From Arcobacter sp. (GTDB lineage Bacteria; Campylobacterota; Campylobacteria; Campylobacterales; Arcobacteraceae), in the NCBI GenBank assembly GCA_030635995.1, contig DAOVXU010000036.1, forward strand, positions 1 to 11,431: a stretch of 11,431 bases of DNA, in the 5' to 3' direction. Under the pieces are notes generated by a model, which saw only the letters and a list, made by a program, of their open reading frames with translations, searched no databases and had not been told where the DNA came from. Positions 1-7,001 of the stretch are shown piece by piece; position 1 is the first letter of the stretch, and each line of letters starts with the position of its first letter. A program made the translations under genes and the position numbers.

Positions 1-174
1 GGAGATATGCTTTTTAAACCATATGAGTTAGAAGAGATATATACTACAATGTGTAAACTTGGTAAAGAGGATATTGTTACATATAATATGCTTGATAGTG
101 ATTATGGACATGATGCTTTTTTAGTGGAAGTTGATAAGTTTAAAGAACAAATAATAGAGATCTTAAAGGGTTAA
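1..174 (+). CDS. metX: Homoserine O-acetyltransferase, C-terminal fragment
   Basis: The window opens inside this gene; 57 codons and the TAA stop (172-174) are visible. The product acetylates homoserine from acetyl-CoA in the cytoplasm, the activation step towards methionine. Evidence is the C-terminal alpha/beta-hydrolase signature: a GDMLF-P-E-L-EIY stretch at residues 2-14 of the fragment, and S-D-Y-GHDAFLVE at residues 33-42. In the MetX family the His of GHDAFL (residue 37 here, codon 109-111) is the catalytic triad histidine; the Ser and Asp lie upstream, outside the window. The gene ends two bases before xseB begins, so the two are probably cotranscribed. A homoserine O-succinyltransferase of the same fold is possible from this fragment alone, but MetX is more likely. 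Confidence 0.85.
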   Translation, partial: GDMLFKPYELEEIYTTMCKLGKEDIVTYNMLDSDYGHDAFLVEVDKFKEQIIEILKG

Positions 175-176
175 TA

Positions 177-371
177 ATGGCAGAAAAAAAAGTTAGTTTC
201 GAAAATAAAATAGAAGAGGCAAAAAAATTATTAGAAAATTTAATTGATCCTGAAATAACACTTAGTAAAAGTGTTGAAGTATATAAAAAAGGGTTAAAAG
301 AGCTAGAAGATGCTCAAAAACTTTTAGATGAAGCTAAATTGGAATTCCAAGAGTATAGTAATATCGACTAG
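177..371 (+). CDS. xseB: Exodeoxyribonuclease VII small subunit
   Basis: This 64-residue protein matches the XseB family: FENKIEEAKKLLENL near residues 8-22, then L-S-K-S-V-E-V-Y-K-K-G (about 29-39), the characteristic short linker and 'sLe.Sl..Y..G' start of the second helix of a two-helix hairpin, then L-DAQKLLDEAKLE. XseB subunits bind the large catalytic subunit XseA (not in the window), and the complex degrades single-stranded DNA in the cytoplasm. It is slightly short for the family, but both helices are present. The start ATG (177) follows the metX stop by two bases, and the metX tail AAAGGG at 165-170 gives a plausible ribosome-binding site with 6 nt spacing. The metX-xseB pairing is probably simple cotranscription; no functional link is evident. 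Confidence 0.85.
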   Translation: MAEKKVSFENKIEEAKKLLENLIDPEITLSKSVEVYKKGLKELEDAQKLLDEAKLEFQEYSNID

Positions 372-414
372 ATTGAGTAATAGATTATAAGATATATGAT
401 TTGAGGAGTACTTT

Positions 415-501
415 TTGTGTAGAAGTGCAAAAAAAGAAAGTATAAATATTTTCAATATACAACACTTTGTTAATAAATTTAATAAAAAGTTAATTAAATA
501 A
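415..501 (+). CDS. Doubtful 28-codon basic small ORF with TTG start
   Basis: A strong Shine-Dalgarno-like GAGGAG (403-408) stands 6 nt before a TTG codon at 415, which opens a 28-codon frame ending in TAA at 499-501. The predicted peptide starts MCRSAKKESINIF, is lysine-rich (net positive) and matches no family I know. It lies between xseB and the cation ATPase gene and stops 13 nt before that gene's ATG. It could be a leader peptide for the transport operon, a decayed gene remnant, or chance in AT-rich DNA. The ribosome-binding site is the only positive evidence, so the call is weak. Confidence 0.17.
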   Translation: MCRSAKKESINIFNIQHFVNKFNKKLIK

Positions 502-514
502 ATAGGAATGAACA

Positions 515-3232
515 ATGCAAAATTTAATAGGACAAAATTGGCATAGTTTAGAAAATGATAAAATTATTAAATTATTTGAAAGTGATATGGTTGATGGTTT
601 AGCACCACTTAGTATAAAACATCGAGAAGAATTTTTTGGTAAGAATATCTTAAAAGAGAAAGCCAAAGAGAGTAAATTAAAGAAATTTTTTATACAATTT
701 CATAATGCTTTAATATATATACTTTTGGGTGCATCTCTAATTACTGGTGTTTTAGGTGAATATATAGATAGTGGAGTTATATTTGGTGTAGTAATTATAA
801 ATGTAATTATTGGATATATTCAAGAGATAAAAGCACAAGAGGCTATAGATTCACTTAAAGATATGATGACTACAGAAGCTATAGTTATAAGAGATGGAAA
901 TAAGATAAGCATATCTTCTATAGATTTAGTTCCTGGAGATATAGTTTTACTGGAATCTGGATCAAAGATTCCTGCTGATTTAAGACTGATTGAGAGTAAA
1001 TATTTAAAAGTTGATGAGTCAATGTTGACAGGTGAATCACTTTCAGTGTTAAAAGATATATCAATATATAAACAAGAGATTATATTAAATGATAGAAAAA
1101 ATATGGCTTATTCTGGAACATATGTAACTTATGGAAGAGCCAAAGGTATTGTTGTAGCAACTGCTGGGTATACTGAACTTGGGAAAATAGCTCATCTAAT
1201 AGAGTCTACAACAACTATGGATACTCCACTTACAAAAAAAATAGCCTCTTTTAGTAAAATCTTATTATATGTAATATTGGCACTTTCAGCATTTACATTT
1301 TTTATTGGGATGTTAAGAGATAGTAGTGCGGTGGATACATTTATGGCATCAGTTGCACTTGCTGTTGGTGCTATTCCTGAAGGATTGCCAGCAGCTGTTA
1401 CAATTACTCTTGCTATTGGAGTTAGTCGTATGGCAAAGAAAAATGCAATTATACGAAAACTACCAGCAGTTGAAACTTTAGGGAGTGTTACAACAATATG
1501 CTCAGATAAAACTGGTACTTTAACACAAAATAAGATGTTTGTTACTAATATATTTTGTTCAAATAATTCTTATGAAGTAAGTGGAAATGGGTATGAACCA
1601 AAAGGTAGTTTTTCACAAGATGGCAAAGTTATAGAATCTATAAATGATAATTTATTAGAAGTTTTAAAAGTTGGTTATTTATGCAATGAATCATATCTTG
1701 TAAATAAAAATGGATCATATAGTATAAACGGTGATCCAACAGAGGGTGCATTGATAGTAAGTGCTATAAAAGGTGGCTGTGATGAACATACATTAAATAG
1801 AGCATATCCAAGGATTGATCTTTTACCTTTTGAATCTGATAGACAGTATATGGCAACAATAAATAAAGATATTTCAAATGATAAAAATATATTATATTTA
1901 AAAGGTTCTATTGAAAAGACATTGGATATTTGTGATTTTGAGATGATTGATAATGAGATAAAATCTATTGACAAAAATAAAATTTTAAAACAGGTAGAAG
2001 AGTATGCTTCACAAGGTTTAAGAGTTTTAGCAATTGCAAAAAAAGTTGTACTAGTAGATCACATTAAAGATGAATTATTAAAAGATAAATTTATTTTCAT
2101 AGGTCTTCAAGCTATGATGGATCCTCCAAAACCAGAAGCGATAGAAGCTGTAAAAGAATCAATAGGTGCTGGTATTAATGTTATTATGATTACAGGGGAT
2201 CATGTCCTTACTGCTTTTTCTATAGCTAAAATGATGAATATAGTAAATGATGATGATCTGTTTGAAGATTCAGTTTTAACAGGAAATGAACTTATTAAAT
2301 TAACTGATAGTCAACTTATCCAAAAAGTCTCAACTGTAAAAGTGTTTGCAAGGGTTGAACCAGAACAAAAGCTACGAATTGTGGATGCTTTACAAGCTAG
2401 AGGTGAGATAGTTGCCATGACAGGTGATGGTGTAAATGATGCCCCAGCTCTAAAGCAAGCTGATATTGGTATTGCTATGGGTAAAGGTGGTACAGAAGTA
2501 GCAAAAGAGGCTTCTGATATGATTTTAAGTGATGATAACTTTAGTTCTATTGCTCATGCAATAAAAGAGGGTAGGACTGTATTTGATAATCTAATTAAAT
2601 TTATCACATGGACACTGCCTACAAACTTAGGGGAGGGGCTGGTGATATTGTCGGCTATTGTATTAGGATTAACTTTACCAATTTTACCAGTGCAAATTTT
2701 ATGGATAAATATGTCAACAGCTATCTTTTTAGGTCTTATGCTTGTATTTGAAGCTGGAGAAGATAATATTATGCAAAGAAAGCCTAGAGATCCGAAAGAG
2801 CCAATATTAACAAAGTATGTTATTATTCAGATGTTAATAGTTGGTTTTTATATGTTAATCGTATCATATGGTATGTTTAACTATGTTCTTAACAATGGTC
2901 ATAGTATAGAGTATGCTCGAACAGTTGCTGTTAATATATTTGTTTTTGTTGAATTATTCTATCTATTTAGTTGTAAAGAATTGGGAACATCAGTTTTTAA
3001 AACTAATATTTTTAATAATAAATTTTTACTTTTAGGTGTTATTTTAATGGGGTTCTCCCAAGTAACATTTACACATGCCTCTTTTATGAATCTTATGTTT
3101 CAAAGTGAGGGGTTAGATTTACAAACTTGGCTACAGATTATTATTATCTCTTTTGGTGTTCTTTTTGTTATTGAGATTAAAAGATTTGTGGATAATAAAT
3201 TTTATTTATATAAGGATAAAGAATCATGCTAG
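515..3232 (+). CDS. P2-type cation-transporting ATPase
   Basis: A 905-residue P-type ATPase in the inner membrane that would pump a cation with ATP. All core motifs are present: actuator TGES at 172-175, TM4 A-I-PEGLP with Glu289, phosphorylation motif DKTGT with Asp331, the hinge TGDGVNDAP starting at 636 (Asp638, Asp642), and a C-terminal cation-ATPase membrane block. Against SERCA-type Ca2+ pumps, Glu289, Asn704 and Glu707 (P-T-N-L-G-E in TM5), Asn732 and Thr735 (W-I-N-M-S-T in TM6) match ion-site residues E309, N768, E771, N796 and T799. The position of SERCA D800 is Ala736. Relatives with W-I-N-M-x-T-A are sometimes misannotated as carbonate dehydratase; the transported ion is unsettled. 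The start at 515 follows AGGA (504-507) by 7 nt. It overlaps the antiporter gene by 7 nt, indicating an operon. Confidence 0.93.
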   Translation: MQNLIGQNWHSLENDKIIKLFESDMVDGLAPLSIKHREEFFGKNILKEKAKESKLKKFFIQFHNALIYILLGASLITGVLGEYIDSGVIFGVVIINVIIGYIQEIKAQEAIDSLKDMMTTEAIVIRDGNKISISSIDLVPGDIVLLESGSKIPADLRLIESKYLKVDESMLTGESLSVLKDISIYKQEIILNDRKNMAYSGTYVTYGRAKGIVVATAGYTELGKIAHLIESTTTMDTPLTKKIASFSKILLYVILALSAFTFFIGMLRDSSAVDTFMASVALAVGAIPEGLPAAVTITLAIGVSRMAKKNAIIRKLPAVETLGSVTTICSDKTGTLTQNKMFVTNIFCSNNSYEVSGNGYEPKGSFSQDGKVIESINDNLLEVLKVGYLCNESYLVNKNGSYSINGDPTEGALIVSAIKGGCDEHTLNRAYPRIDLLPFESDRQYMATINKDISNDKNILYLKGSIEKTLDICDFEMIDNEIKSIDKNKILKQVEEYASQGLRVLAIAKKVVLVDHIKDELLKDKFIFIGLQAMMDPPKPEAIEAVKESIGAGINVIMITGDHVLTAFSIAKMMNIVNDDDLFEDSVLTGNELIKLTDSQLIQKVSTVKVFARVEPEQKLRIVDALQARGEIVAMTGDGVNDAPALKQADIGIAMGKGGTEVAKEASDMILSDDNFSSIAHAIKEGRTVFDNLIKFITWTLPTNLGEGLVILSAIVLGLTLPILPVQILWINMSTAIFLGLMLVFEAGEDNIMQRKPRDPKEPILTKYVIIQMLIVGFYMLIVSYGMFNYVLNNGHSIEYARTVAVNIFVFVELFYLFSCKELGTSVFKTNIFNNKFLLLGVILMGFSQVTFTHASFMNLMFQSEGLDLQTWLQIIIISFGVLFVIEIKRFVDNKFYLYKDKESC

Positions 3233-4827
3233 AAATTATAATTATTACTATACTTATATCTACACTTTTAAATCTATTTTTAAAACAGTTTGGAATACCT
3301 ACAATTATAGGCTATATAGCAACTGGAACTATTATAGCTTATGGTTTTGATCTACATGATGCCGTACATAGTCATGAATTAAAAGAGATAGCAGAATTTG
3401 GTGTAGTGTTTCTAATGTTTACAATTGGTTTAGAATTTTCAGTAAATCATCTTATTCGAATGAAAAAAGAGGTTTTTATATATGGTGGTTTACAAGTAGT
3501 TTTAACAGCTTCTTTTTTTACATTTATAGCAAATAACTTTTTTAGTATCGAAATAAAATCAGCTATTATTATTGGTGCTGCCCTTGCTCTCTCTTCTACT
3601 GCAATAGTTTTAAAACTATTAAATGAAAATGGTGATATAAATAAAGCTTATGGTCGTAAAACTTTAGGAGTATTACTATTTCAAGATATTGCTGTTATCC
3701 CTATTTTACTTATGATAACTATTTTTAGTGTTACTGATAAATCTATCTCATCTTTGCTTTTTGAAACATTTATAGATGCAGCTATTTTATTAACTGGATT
3801 ATTTTTAGTTGGAAAATATTTACTAGAACCATTTTTTGAAGCGGTTAGTAAAACTAAATCAAATGAGATATTTATAAGTTCTATTTTACTTATAGTTATA
3901 GGCTCTTCATATGTAGCTCATTTATTTGGATTTTCTTACTCTCTAGGAGCATTTATAGCTGGTATGATGATAGCCGAAACACATTATAAACACCAAGTTG
4001 AAGCTGATCTTATCCCTTTTAGGGATCTACTTTTAGGAGTGTTTTTTATAACAGTTGGTATGCAGCTTGATTTTAAAATAATATTTGAAAATATCCTTAC
4101 TATATCTCTTTTATTACCTGCTTTAATTGTGATAAAAATAGTTATTATTTATAGTATCTTTAGATTTAATTCTAGTTCAAGAGACTCACTAAAAACAGCA
4201 CTATCTATTTTTCAACTTGGAGAGTTTGCTTTAGTTATATTTGAATTGTCATTTGCACAAGGATTATTAGATGCAACAGTGGGTCAAATACTGATTGTAA
4301 TAGTTGTAATATCTATGATAATCACCCCTTTTGTATTAAAAAATATAACCTCTATAGCAGATATATTTACTCGTACAAAAGACAAAAATGATAGCTTTGA
4401 AAAGATAAATACGAAAAATATTAGGAATCATATAGTTCTTATTGGATATGGAAGATTAGGGAAGCATATTGTTAAACTTATTGAAAAAGAAGGTGCAGAG
4501 TTTATTGCTATTGAAGGTGATATTCAGATAGTTAAAGATGCACAAAAACAAAATTTACCAGTAATTTTTGGAAATGCCTCTCAAAAGCATATTTTAGAAT
4601 CTGTAAATATAAAAGATGCTTCTGCTGTCATCATCTCAGTAGGAAATAGTAAAAAACTAAATCATATATGTAAAGTGGTAAATGAGTTAACAGATAATAC
4701 AAAAACAATAGTTAAAGTAAATAGATTTGAAGAGCAAGAAGAACTATCAGACTTAAACTTATCTCATATTATTGTAGAAACAGAAAATACAGCATTAGCT
4801 ATGTTTGATGAAGCTATGAAATGTTAA
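3226..4827 (+). CDS. Kef-type cation:proton antiporter (CPA2) with TrkA-N domain
   Basis: A 533-residue CPA2-family antiporter. Residues about 1-380 form a multi-pass membrane domain, with FGVVFLMFTIGLEF near 63-76, the family signature ALSSTAIVLKLL near 121-132, and LLFQDIAVIP containing Gln153-Asp154. The QD pair is the KefB/KefC form of the motif that is DD or ND in other CPA2 members, which favours K+/H+ exchange; this is inference. A cytoplasmic Rossmann (RCK/TrkA-N) domain starts at about 402 with H-I-V-L-I-GYGRLG, the dinucleotide-binding loop being G407-Y-G-R-L-G412. The protein stops shortly after this domain, so it lacks a TrkA-C domain and is shorter than E. coli KefC (about 620). 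AAGGA (3212-3216) precedes the ATG by 9 nt inside the ATPase gene. Operon context suggests joint control of ion balance and pH. Confidence 0.9.
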   Translation: MLEIIIITILISTLLNLFLKQFGIPTIIGYIATGTIIAYGFDLHDAVHSHELKEIAEFGVVFLMFTIGLEFSVNHLIRMKKEVFIYGGLQVVLTASFFTFIANNFFSIEIKSAIIIGAALALSSTAIVLKLLNENGDINKAYGRKTLGVLLFQDIAVIPILLMITIFSVTDKSISSLLFETFIDAAILLTGLFLVGKYLLEPFFEAVSKTKSNEIFISSILLIVIGSSYVAHLFGFSYSLGAFIAGMMIAETHYKHQVEADLIPFRDLLLGVFFITVGMQLDFKIIFENILTISLLLPALIVIKIVIIYSIFRFNSSSRDSLKTALSIFQLGEFALVIFELSFAQGLLDATVGQILIVIVVISMIITPFVLKNITSIADIFTRTKDKNDSFEKINTKNIRNHIVLIGYGRLGKHIVKLIEKEGAEFIAIEGDIQIVKDAQKQNLPVIFGNASQKHILESVNIKDASAVIISVGNSKKLNHICKVVNELTDNTKTIVKVNRFEEQEELSDLNLSHIIVETENTALAMFDEAMKC

Positions 4828-4832
4828 AATTT

Positions 4833-4854
4833 AAAAAAGATTAGAATTCAAATC
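4833..4854 (-). terminator. Weak intrinsic-terminator candidate for the mobB-fbp operon
   Basis: Read on the minus strand, GATT and AATC (4854-4851 and 4842-4839) can pair around a loop containing GAATTC, directly followed by six T (4838-4833). The hairpin begins inside the last codons of the four-cysteine protein gene and the T-run lies in the 13-nt gap to the convergent antiporter gene. Four base pairs is a short stem, so this is only a candidate. No better terminator is visible for either convergent operon here. Confidence 0.3.
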
Positions 4855-5044
4855 CCCCACCTGTACCTTTATTCATACTTTCATAAACAGCTTTAATATA
4901 GTTTTTTCTTGTTTCACATTCAAGTAAAAATTCACAAGGGGTACAACTCTTTAGATTTTTAGATGATTGACACTCTTGTAATATTTTTATTTGTATCTCA
5001 AGTAACTCTTCCCATTTATCAAGTTGGTCTATTTGGTTAGACAT
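4841..5044 (-). CDS. Conserved small four-cysteine protein, function unknown
   Basis: A 67-residue soluble protein that I cannot assign to a characterised family. The N-terminal half (1-30) is probably helical: QIDQLDKWEELLEIQIKILQE. It is followed by cysteines at 25, 34, 37 and 43 (C-x8-C-x2-C-x5-C), then R-K-N-Y-I-K-A-V-Y-E-S-M-N-K and a glycine-rich GTGGGFEF end. The spacing could hold zinc or an Fe-S cluster; that is inference. It overlaps the end of fbp by 8 nt, so translation is probably coupled. I recall that C. jejuni has a small uncharacterised gene beside fbp in the same place, which supports a real conserved gene. There is no signal peptide or membrane segment. Confidence 0.82.
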   Translation of the reverse strand: MSNQIDQLDKWEELLEIQIKILQECQSSKNLKSCTPCEFLLECETRKNYIKAVYESMNKGTGGGFEF

Positions 5045-5891
5045 TTGCTTTATAAACTTCTTTTACTACATCTATCTCATAATTACTACCAAAAAAGCAA
5101 GGAGAGGTATCATGAATATGTGTAGTTGGTACTTCTAAAACATTATTAATCGAATCTATCGCTTGACCGCCTGCTGTTTGATAAACAAATGCAAAAGGGA
5201 ACACTTCAAATAGTTGTCTAAGTTTTCCTTTTGGTAGATCTGTAGTAGAAGGATATGAAAATAAACCACCACCTTTGATAAGTATTTGATGTAGATCTGG
5301 AACCATTCCACCACTATATCTAAGTCTATAACCATCTGCAAAAAATTTATCAATCATAGCTTTATGATGAGGAAGCCAACAGCTTTGTGTACTTCCTGGT
5401 GCTTGTAGTTTACCTTTTTGATTTAGTTTAATATCTTGAATATATACAAATTCACCTTTTAGTAATCTATACATTTTTACAGTTTTACCATCTGCTATCA
5501 CCATCTCAACTCTTGGACCAAATACAACATATACTGATGCTACTATATTTGCACCTGTAAAGTCATTTTCATAGATACCATAGATAGAACCAACTGATAA
5601 GTTTACATCTACTAAACTACTACCATCAAGTGGATCATATGCAATAAGGTATTTTCCATCTGGGTTTATTTTTACAATATCATCTTGCTCTTCACTAACA
5701 ATCTCTTTTACACAAGATAGTTTTTTAAACTCTCTTTCAATTACAACATCAGAAGCAATATCAAGTTTAAGTTGAGTATCTCCTGTTGAGTTTTGATTAT
5801 CACTTTTTGCAGTATCTCCTGCTTCAATTATATCTTTTATATCTAAAGTTGCGATTTTTATAGCTTCAATTATTTCGTTGAAATCGTTCAT
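5037..5891 (-). CDS. fbp: Fructose-1,6-bisphosphatase class 1
   Basis: Hydrolyses fructose 1,6-bisphosphate to fructose 6-phosphate, the committed step of gluconeogenesis, in the cytoplasm with Mg2+. The 284-residue protein shows the metal-site series of class 1 FBPases: SEEQD at 66-70 (Glu67/Glu68), DPLDGSS at 86-92 (Asp86, Leu88 carbonyl, Asp89) and Glu229 in KLRQLFE. The substrate-binding stretch is YSGGMVPDLHQIL at 192-204, followed by GGGLFSYP and L-PKGKLR. It is about 50 residues shorter than the E. coli enzyme, and the AMP-binding N-terminus of the long forms is reduced. The start is supported by AAAAAGG 6 nt upstream, inside the end of mobB, which stops 1 nt before this ATG. It probably shares a transcript with mobB and the four-cysteine gene. 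Confidence 0.96.
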   Translation of the reverse strand: MNDFNEIIEAIKIATLDIKDIIEAGDTAKSDNQNSTGDTQLKLDIASDVVIEREFKKLSCVKEIVSEEQDDIVKINPDGKYLIAYDPLDGSSLVDVNLSVGSIYGIYENDFTGANIVASVYVVFGPRVEMVIADGKTVKMYRLLKGEFVYIQDIKLNQKGKLQAPGSTQSCWLPHHKAMIDKFFADGYRLRYSGGMVPDLHQILIKGGGLFSYPSTTDLPKGKLRQLFEVFPFAFVYQTAGGQAIDSINNVLEVPTTHIHDTSPCFFGSNYEIDVVKEVYKANV

Positions 5892-5892
5892 A

Positions 5893-6393
5893 TTATACCT
5901 TTTTACTATTTTCTTCTATCCATTGAACTATTTGTTCAGGGTTGTTTAAATCTAAAACATTCATACCTTGTGGGATTGTATTATTATCAATTGTATCATC
6001 AATTGCAAGGGTATCACTAACATCAAAATAGTTGACATCAAGTTTAGTTCTTGATACACAAATTCTAGGAAGTGGTAAAGTTTTAAGTCCCTCTACAAGT
6101 AAAAAATCAAAATCTTTAAAAATATCAATAAGCTCATCTATTGTTGAAGTTTGTTTTTTAAAATATGTTGTTTTATTTGGACTTACAACTGCTACATTGG
6201 CACCTGTTTGTGAAAATTTAAAACTATCTTTTCCCTCTTTATCAAATATAGCTTTATCTTTTGGATCGTGCTTAACGATACAAACTTTAAAACCATTGTC
6301 TTGTAATATATTTGAAACCTTTACTATTAAAGTTGTTTTACCACTATTTGAAGGACCTGTAAATGCTACTGCTAATCTTTTATATTTATTCAT
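5893..6393 (-). CDS. mobB: Molybdopterin-guanine dinucleotide biosynthesis adapter protein MobB
   Basis: A 166-residue P-loop GTP-binding protein. MobB assists MobA in attaching GMP to molybdopterin, giving the MGD cofactor of enzymes such as formate dehydrogenase, nitrate reductase and related oxidoreductases. The Walker A motif GPSNSGKTT is at 13-21 after a hydrophobic beta strand. VCIVKHDPKD (about 37-46) and the second conserved block FLLVEGLKTLPLPRICVSR follow, the latter a MobB hallmark. The length is normal. It is the first gene of a leftward operon with fbp. The ATG at 6393-6391 lacks a purine-rich ribosome-binding site: only ACTCAA precedes it. A TAAAAT box ends exactly seven bases before the A of the ATG, so the message may be leaderless. 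Linkage to fbp is conserved by position, not by pathway. Confidence 0.92.
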   Translation of the reverse strand: MNKYKRLAVAFTGPSNSGKTTLIVKVSNILQDNGFKVCIVKHDPKDKAIFDKEGKDSFKFSQTGANVAVVSPNKTTYFKKQTSTIDELIDIFKDFDFLLVEGLKTLPLPRICVSRTKLDVNYFDVSDTLAIDDTIDNNTIPQGMNVLDLNNPEQIVQWIEENSKKV

Positions 6394-6399
6394 TTGAGT

Positions 6400-6405
6400 A
6401 TTTTA
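6400..6405 (-). promoter_or_regulatory. -10 candidate for mobB, suggesting a leaderless transcript
   Basis: On the minus strand, GATAAAATA contains TAAAAT (6405-6400). Seven bases downstream of its end is 6393, the A of the mobB ATG. Together with the missing Shine-Dalgarno, this geometry would give a leaderless mRNA. A competing -10, TATAAT at 6419-6414, would give a leader of about 14 nt. Confidence 0.35.
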
Positions 6406-6413
6406 TCGAATTT

Positions 6414-6423
6414 ATTATATAAT
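6414..6423. promoter_or_regulatory. Palindromic double -10 box in the divergent promoter
   Basis: ATTATATAAT is a 10-bp perfect palindrome that contains a consensus TATAAT on both strands (plus 6418-6423, minus 6419-6414). It lies in the 54-bp gap between the divergent mobB and lipoprotein genes. On the plus strand, TTGAGT (6394-6399) with an 18-bp spacer is a plausible -35, and the lipoprotein ribosome-binding site follows about 15 bp downstream. RNA polymerase cannot use both directions at once, so the two genes may compete for this site. Confidence 0.5.
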
Positions 6424-6447
6424 ACTGATAATATACGAGGAATTAAA

Positions 6448-6954
6448 ATGATAAAAAAACAACTTAAATTTTTTTCTACATTAGTAATTGGATTTACATT
6501 ACTTAGTGGATGTAGTTCTAAATCTTCACTTAGCGTATTTGGTAAGGATAGTTTATATGAAAAAGGTTTAGAACATACAGTCGTTAATGATATAGTAAAT
6601 TCATTTGAAACAAAAGCAATTGTAAATGCTACATATCTAAATGCAACAAATAGTGATAAATGGGATGATGAATTTCATAATTTTTTAGTAGGTATTTATA
6701 TAGTAAATGATAATGAAGAGGTGGAGAATCAATTTTTAAACAATAAAAAATATCAATTAACTTTAAATGATAATAATATATCAAAAAATGAAGTTTTATT
6801 GTCTACAAATATTTTATGGGAACATATACCTATAAAAAATCCACATGCAAAGTATTACATAACATCGTTTCAAAAAAATGATGATAAAACTTTAAATTTA
6901 GTTTATAAGCATACTATTTTAGGCAAAGTGACTTTATCTTTTGTAGTAGAATAG
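6448..6954 (+). CDS. Predicted lipoprotein of unknown function
   Basis: A 168-residue protein with a clear lipoprotein signal peptide: MIKKQLKFF, a hydrophobic core, then lipobox LSGC with the lipidated Cys at residue 22. An upstream in-frame ATG at 6394 is rejected because it would add 18 residues ahead of the signal peptide and place the start within the promoter; the ATG at 6448 has GAGGA 8 nt upstream. The mature part has no domain I recognise. It is polar and Asn/Lys-rich, with repeated hydrophobic/polar alternation (LVGIYIV, YQLTLND, LNLVYKHTILGKVTLSFVVE) that suggests beta structure. It would sit in the periplasm, anchored to the inner or outer membrane; Ser at +2 favours the outer membrane by the E. 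coli rule. C. jejuni has, as I recall, a lipoprotein gene at this position between mobB and slt. Its last 12 codons lie in repeat copy 1. Confidence 0.85.
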   Translation: MIKKQLKFFSTLVIGFTLLSGCSSKSSLSVFGKDSLYEKGLEHTVVNDIVNSFETKAIVNATYLNATNSDKWDDEFHNFLVGIYIVNDNEEVENQFLNNKKYQLTLNDNNISKNEVLLSTNILWEHIPIKNPHAKYYITSFQKNDDKTLNLVYKHTILGKVTLSFVVE

Positions 6955-6970
6955 GAAATTTTAGTTTATT
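6914..6970 (-). pseudogene. Antisense remnant of the slt 3' end
   Basis: On the minus strand this stretch reads NKLKFPILLQKIKSLCLK followed by TAG at 6916-6914. The real slt tail reads NKLRISTLLQKIKSPYLK, so 12 of 18 residues match without gaps. It lies inside and just beyond the end of the lipoprotein gene. It is interpreted as the former slt terminus, left behind when the outer-membrane protein cassette separated the two genes. Confidence 0.55.
6917..6970 (+). repeat. 54-bp direct repeat, copy 1 (lipoprotein 3' end)
   Basis: It begins at TTTTAGG, includes the last 12 codons and stop of the lipoprotein gene, and ends at TTTATT. It aligns without gaps to 8550-8603 with 48 of 54 bases identical, including a 23-base identical run at 6928-6950. 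The two copies are 1,633 bp apart and bracket the outer-membrane protein gene with its promoter. I see no convincing similarity beyond these ends. Confidence 0.9.
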
Positions 6971-7001
6971 ATTTTAGAGGTTTTCTTAAGTAAAAATGGA
7001 C

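Noticed and set aside
324..515. 63-codon minus-strand ORF across the xseB-ATPase gap
   Set aside because: It is antisense to the end of xseB and to AT-rich intergenic DNA, has a low-complexity Leu/Ile/Phe composition and no homology I recognise.
1675..1974. 99-codon minus-strand ORF
   Set aside because: It lies wholly antisense within the ATPase gene, whose reading frame and motifs are unambiguous.
3153..3350. 65-codon plus-strand ORF across the ATPase-antiporter junction
   Set aside because: It is an out-of-frame shadow of two well-supported genes and is Tyr/Asn-rich, as expected for chance AT-rich translation.
5156..5353. 65-codon minus-strand ORF
   Set aside because: It is out of frame inside fbp, covering the conserved SGGM and LFE motif region of the real protein.
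6032..6397. 121-codon plus-strand ORF
   Set aside because: It is antisense to mobB; the P-loop and VEGLK block show that the minus strand is the coding one.
6394..6447. Upstream ATG extension of the lipoprotein (18 extra residues)
   Set aside because: It would bury the signal peptide and span the promoter -10; the ATG at 6448 has a good ribosome-binding site and starts the lipoprotein signal correctly.
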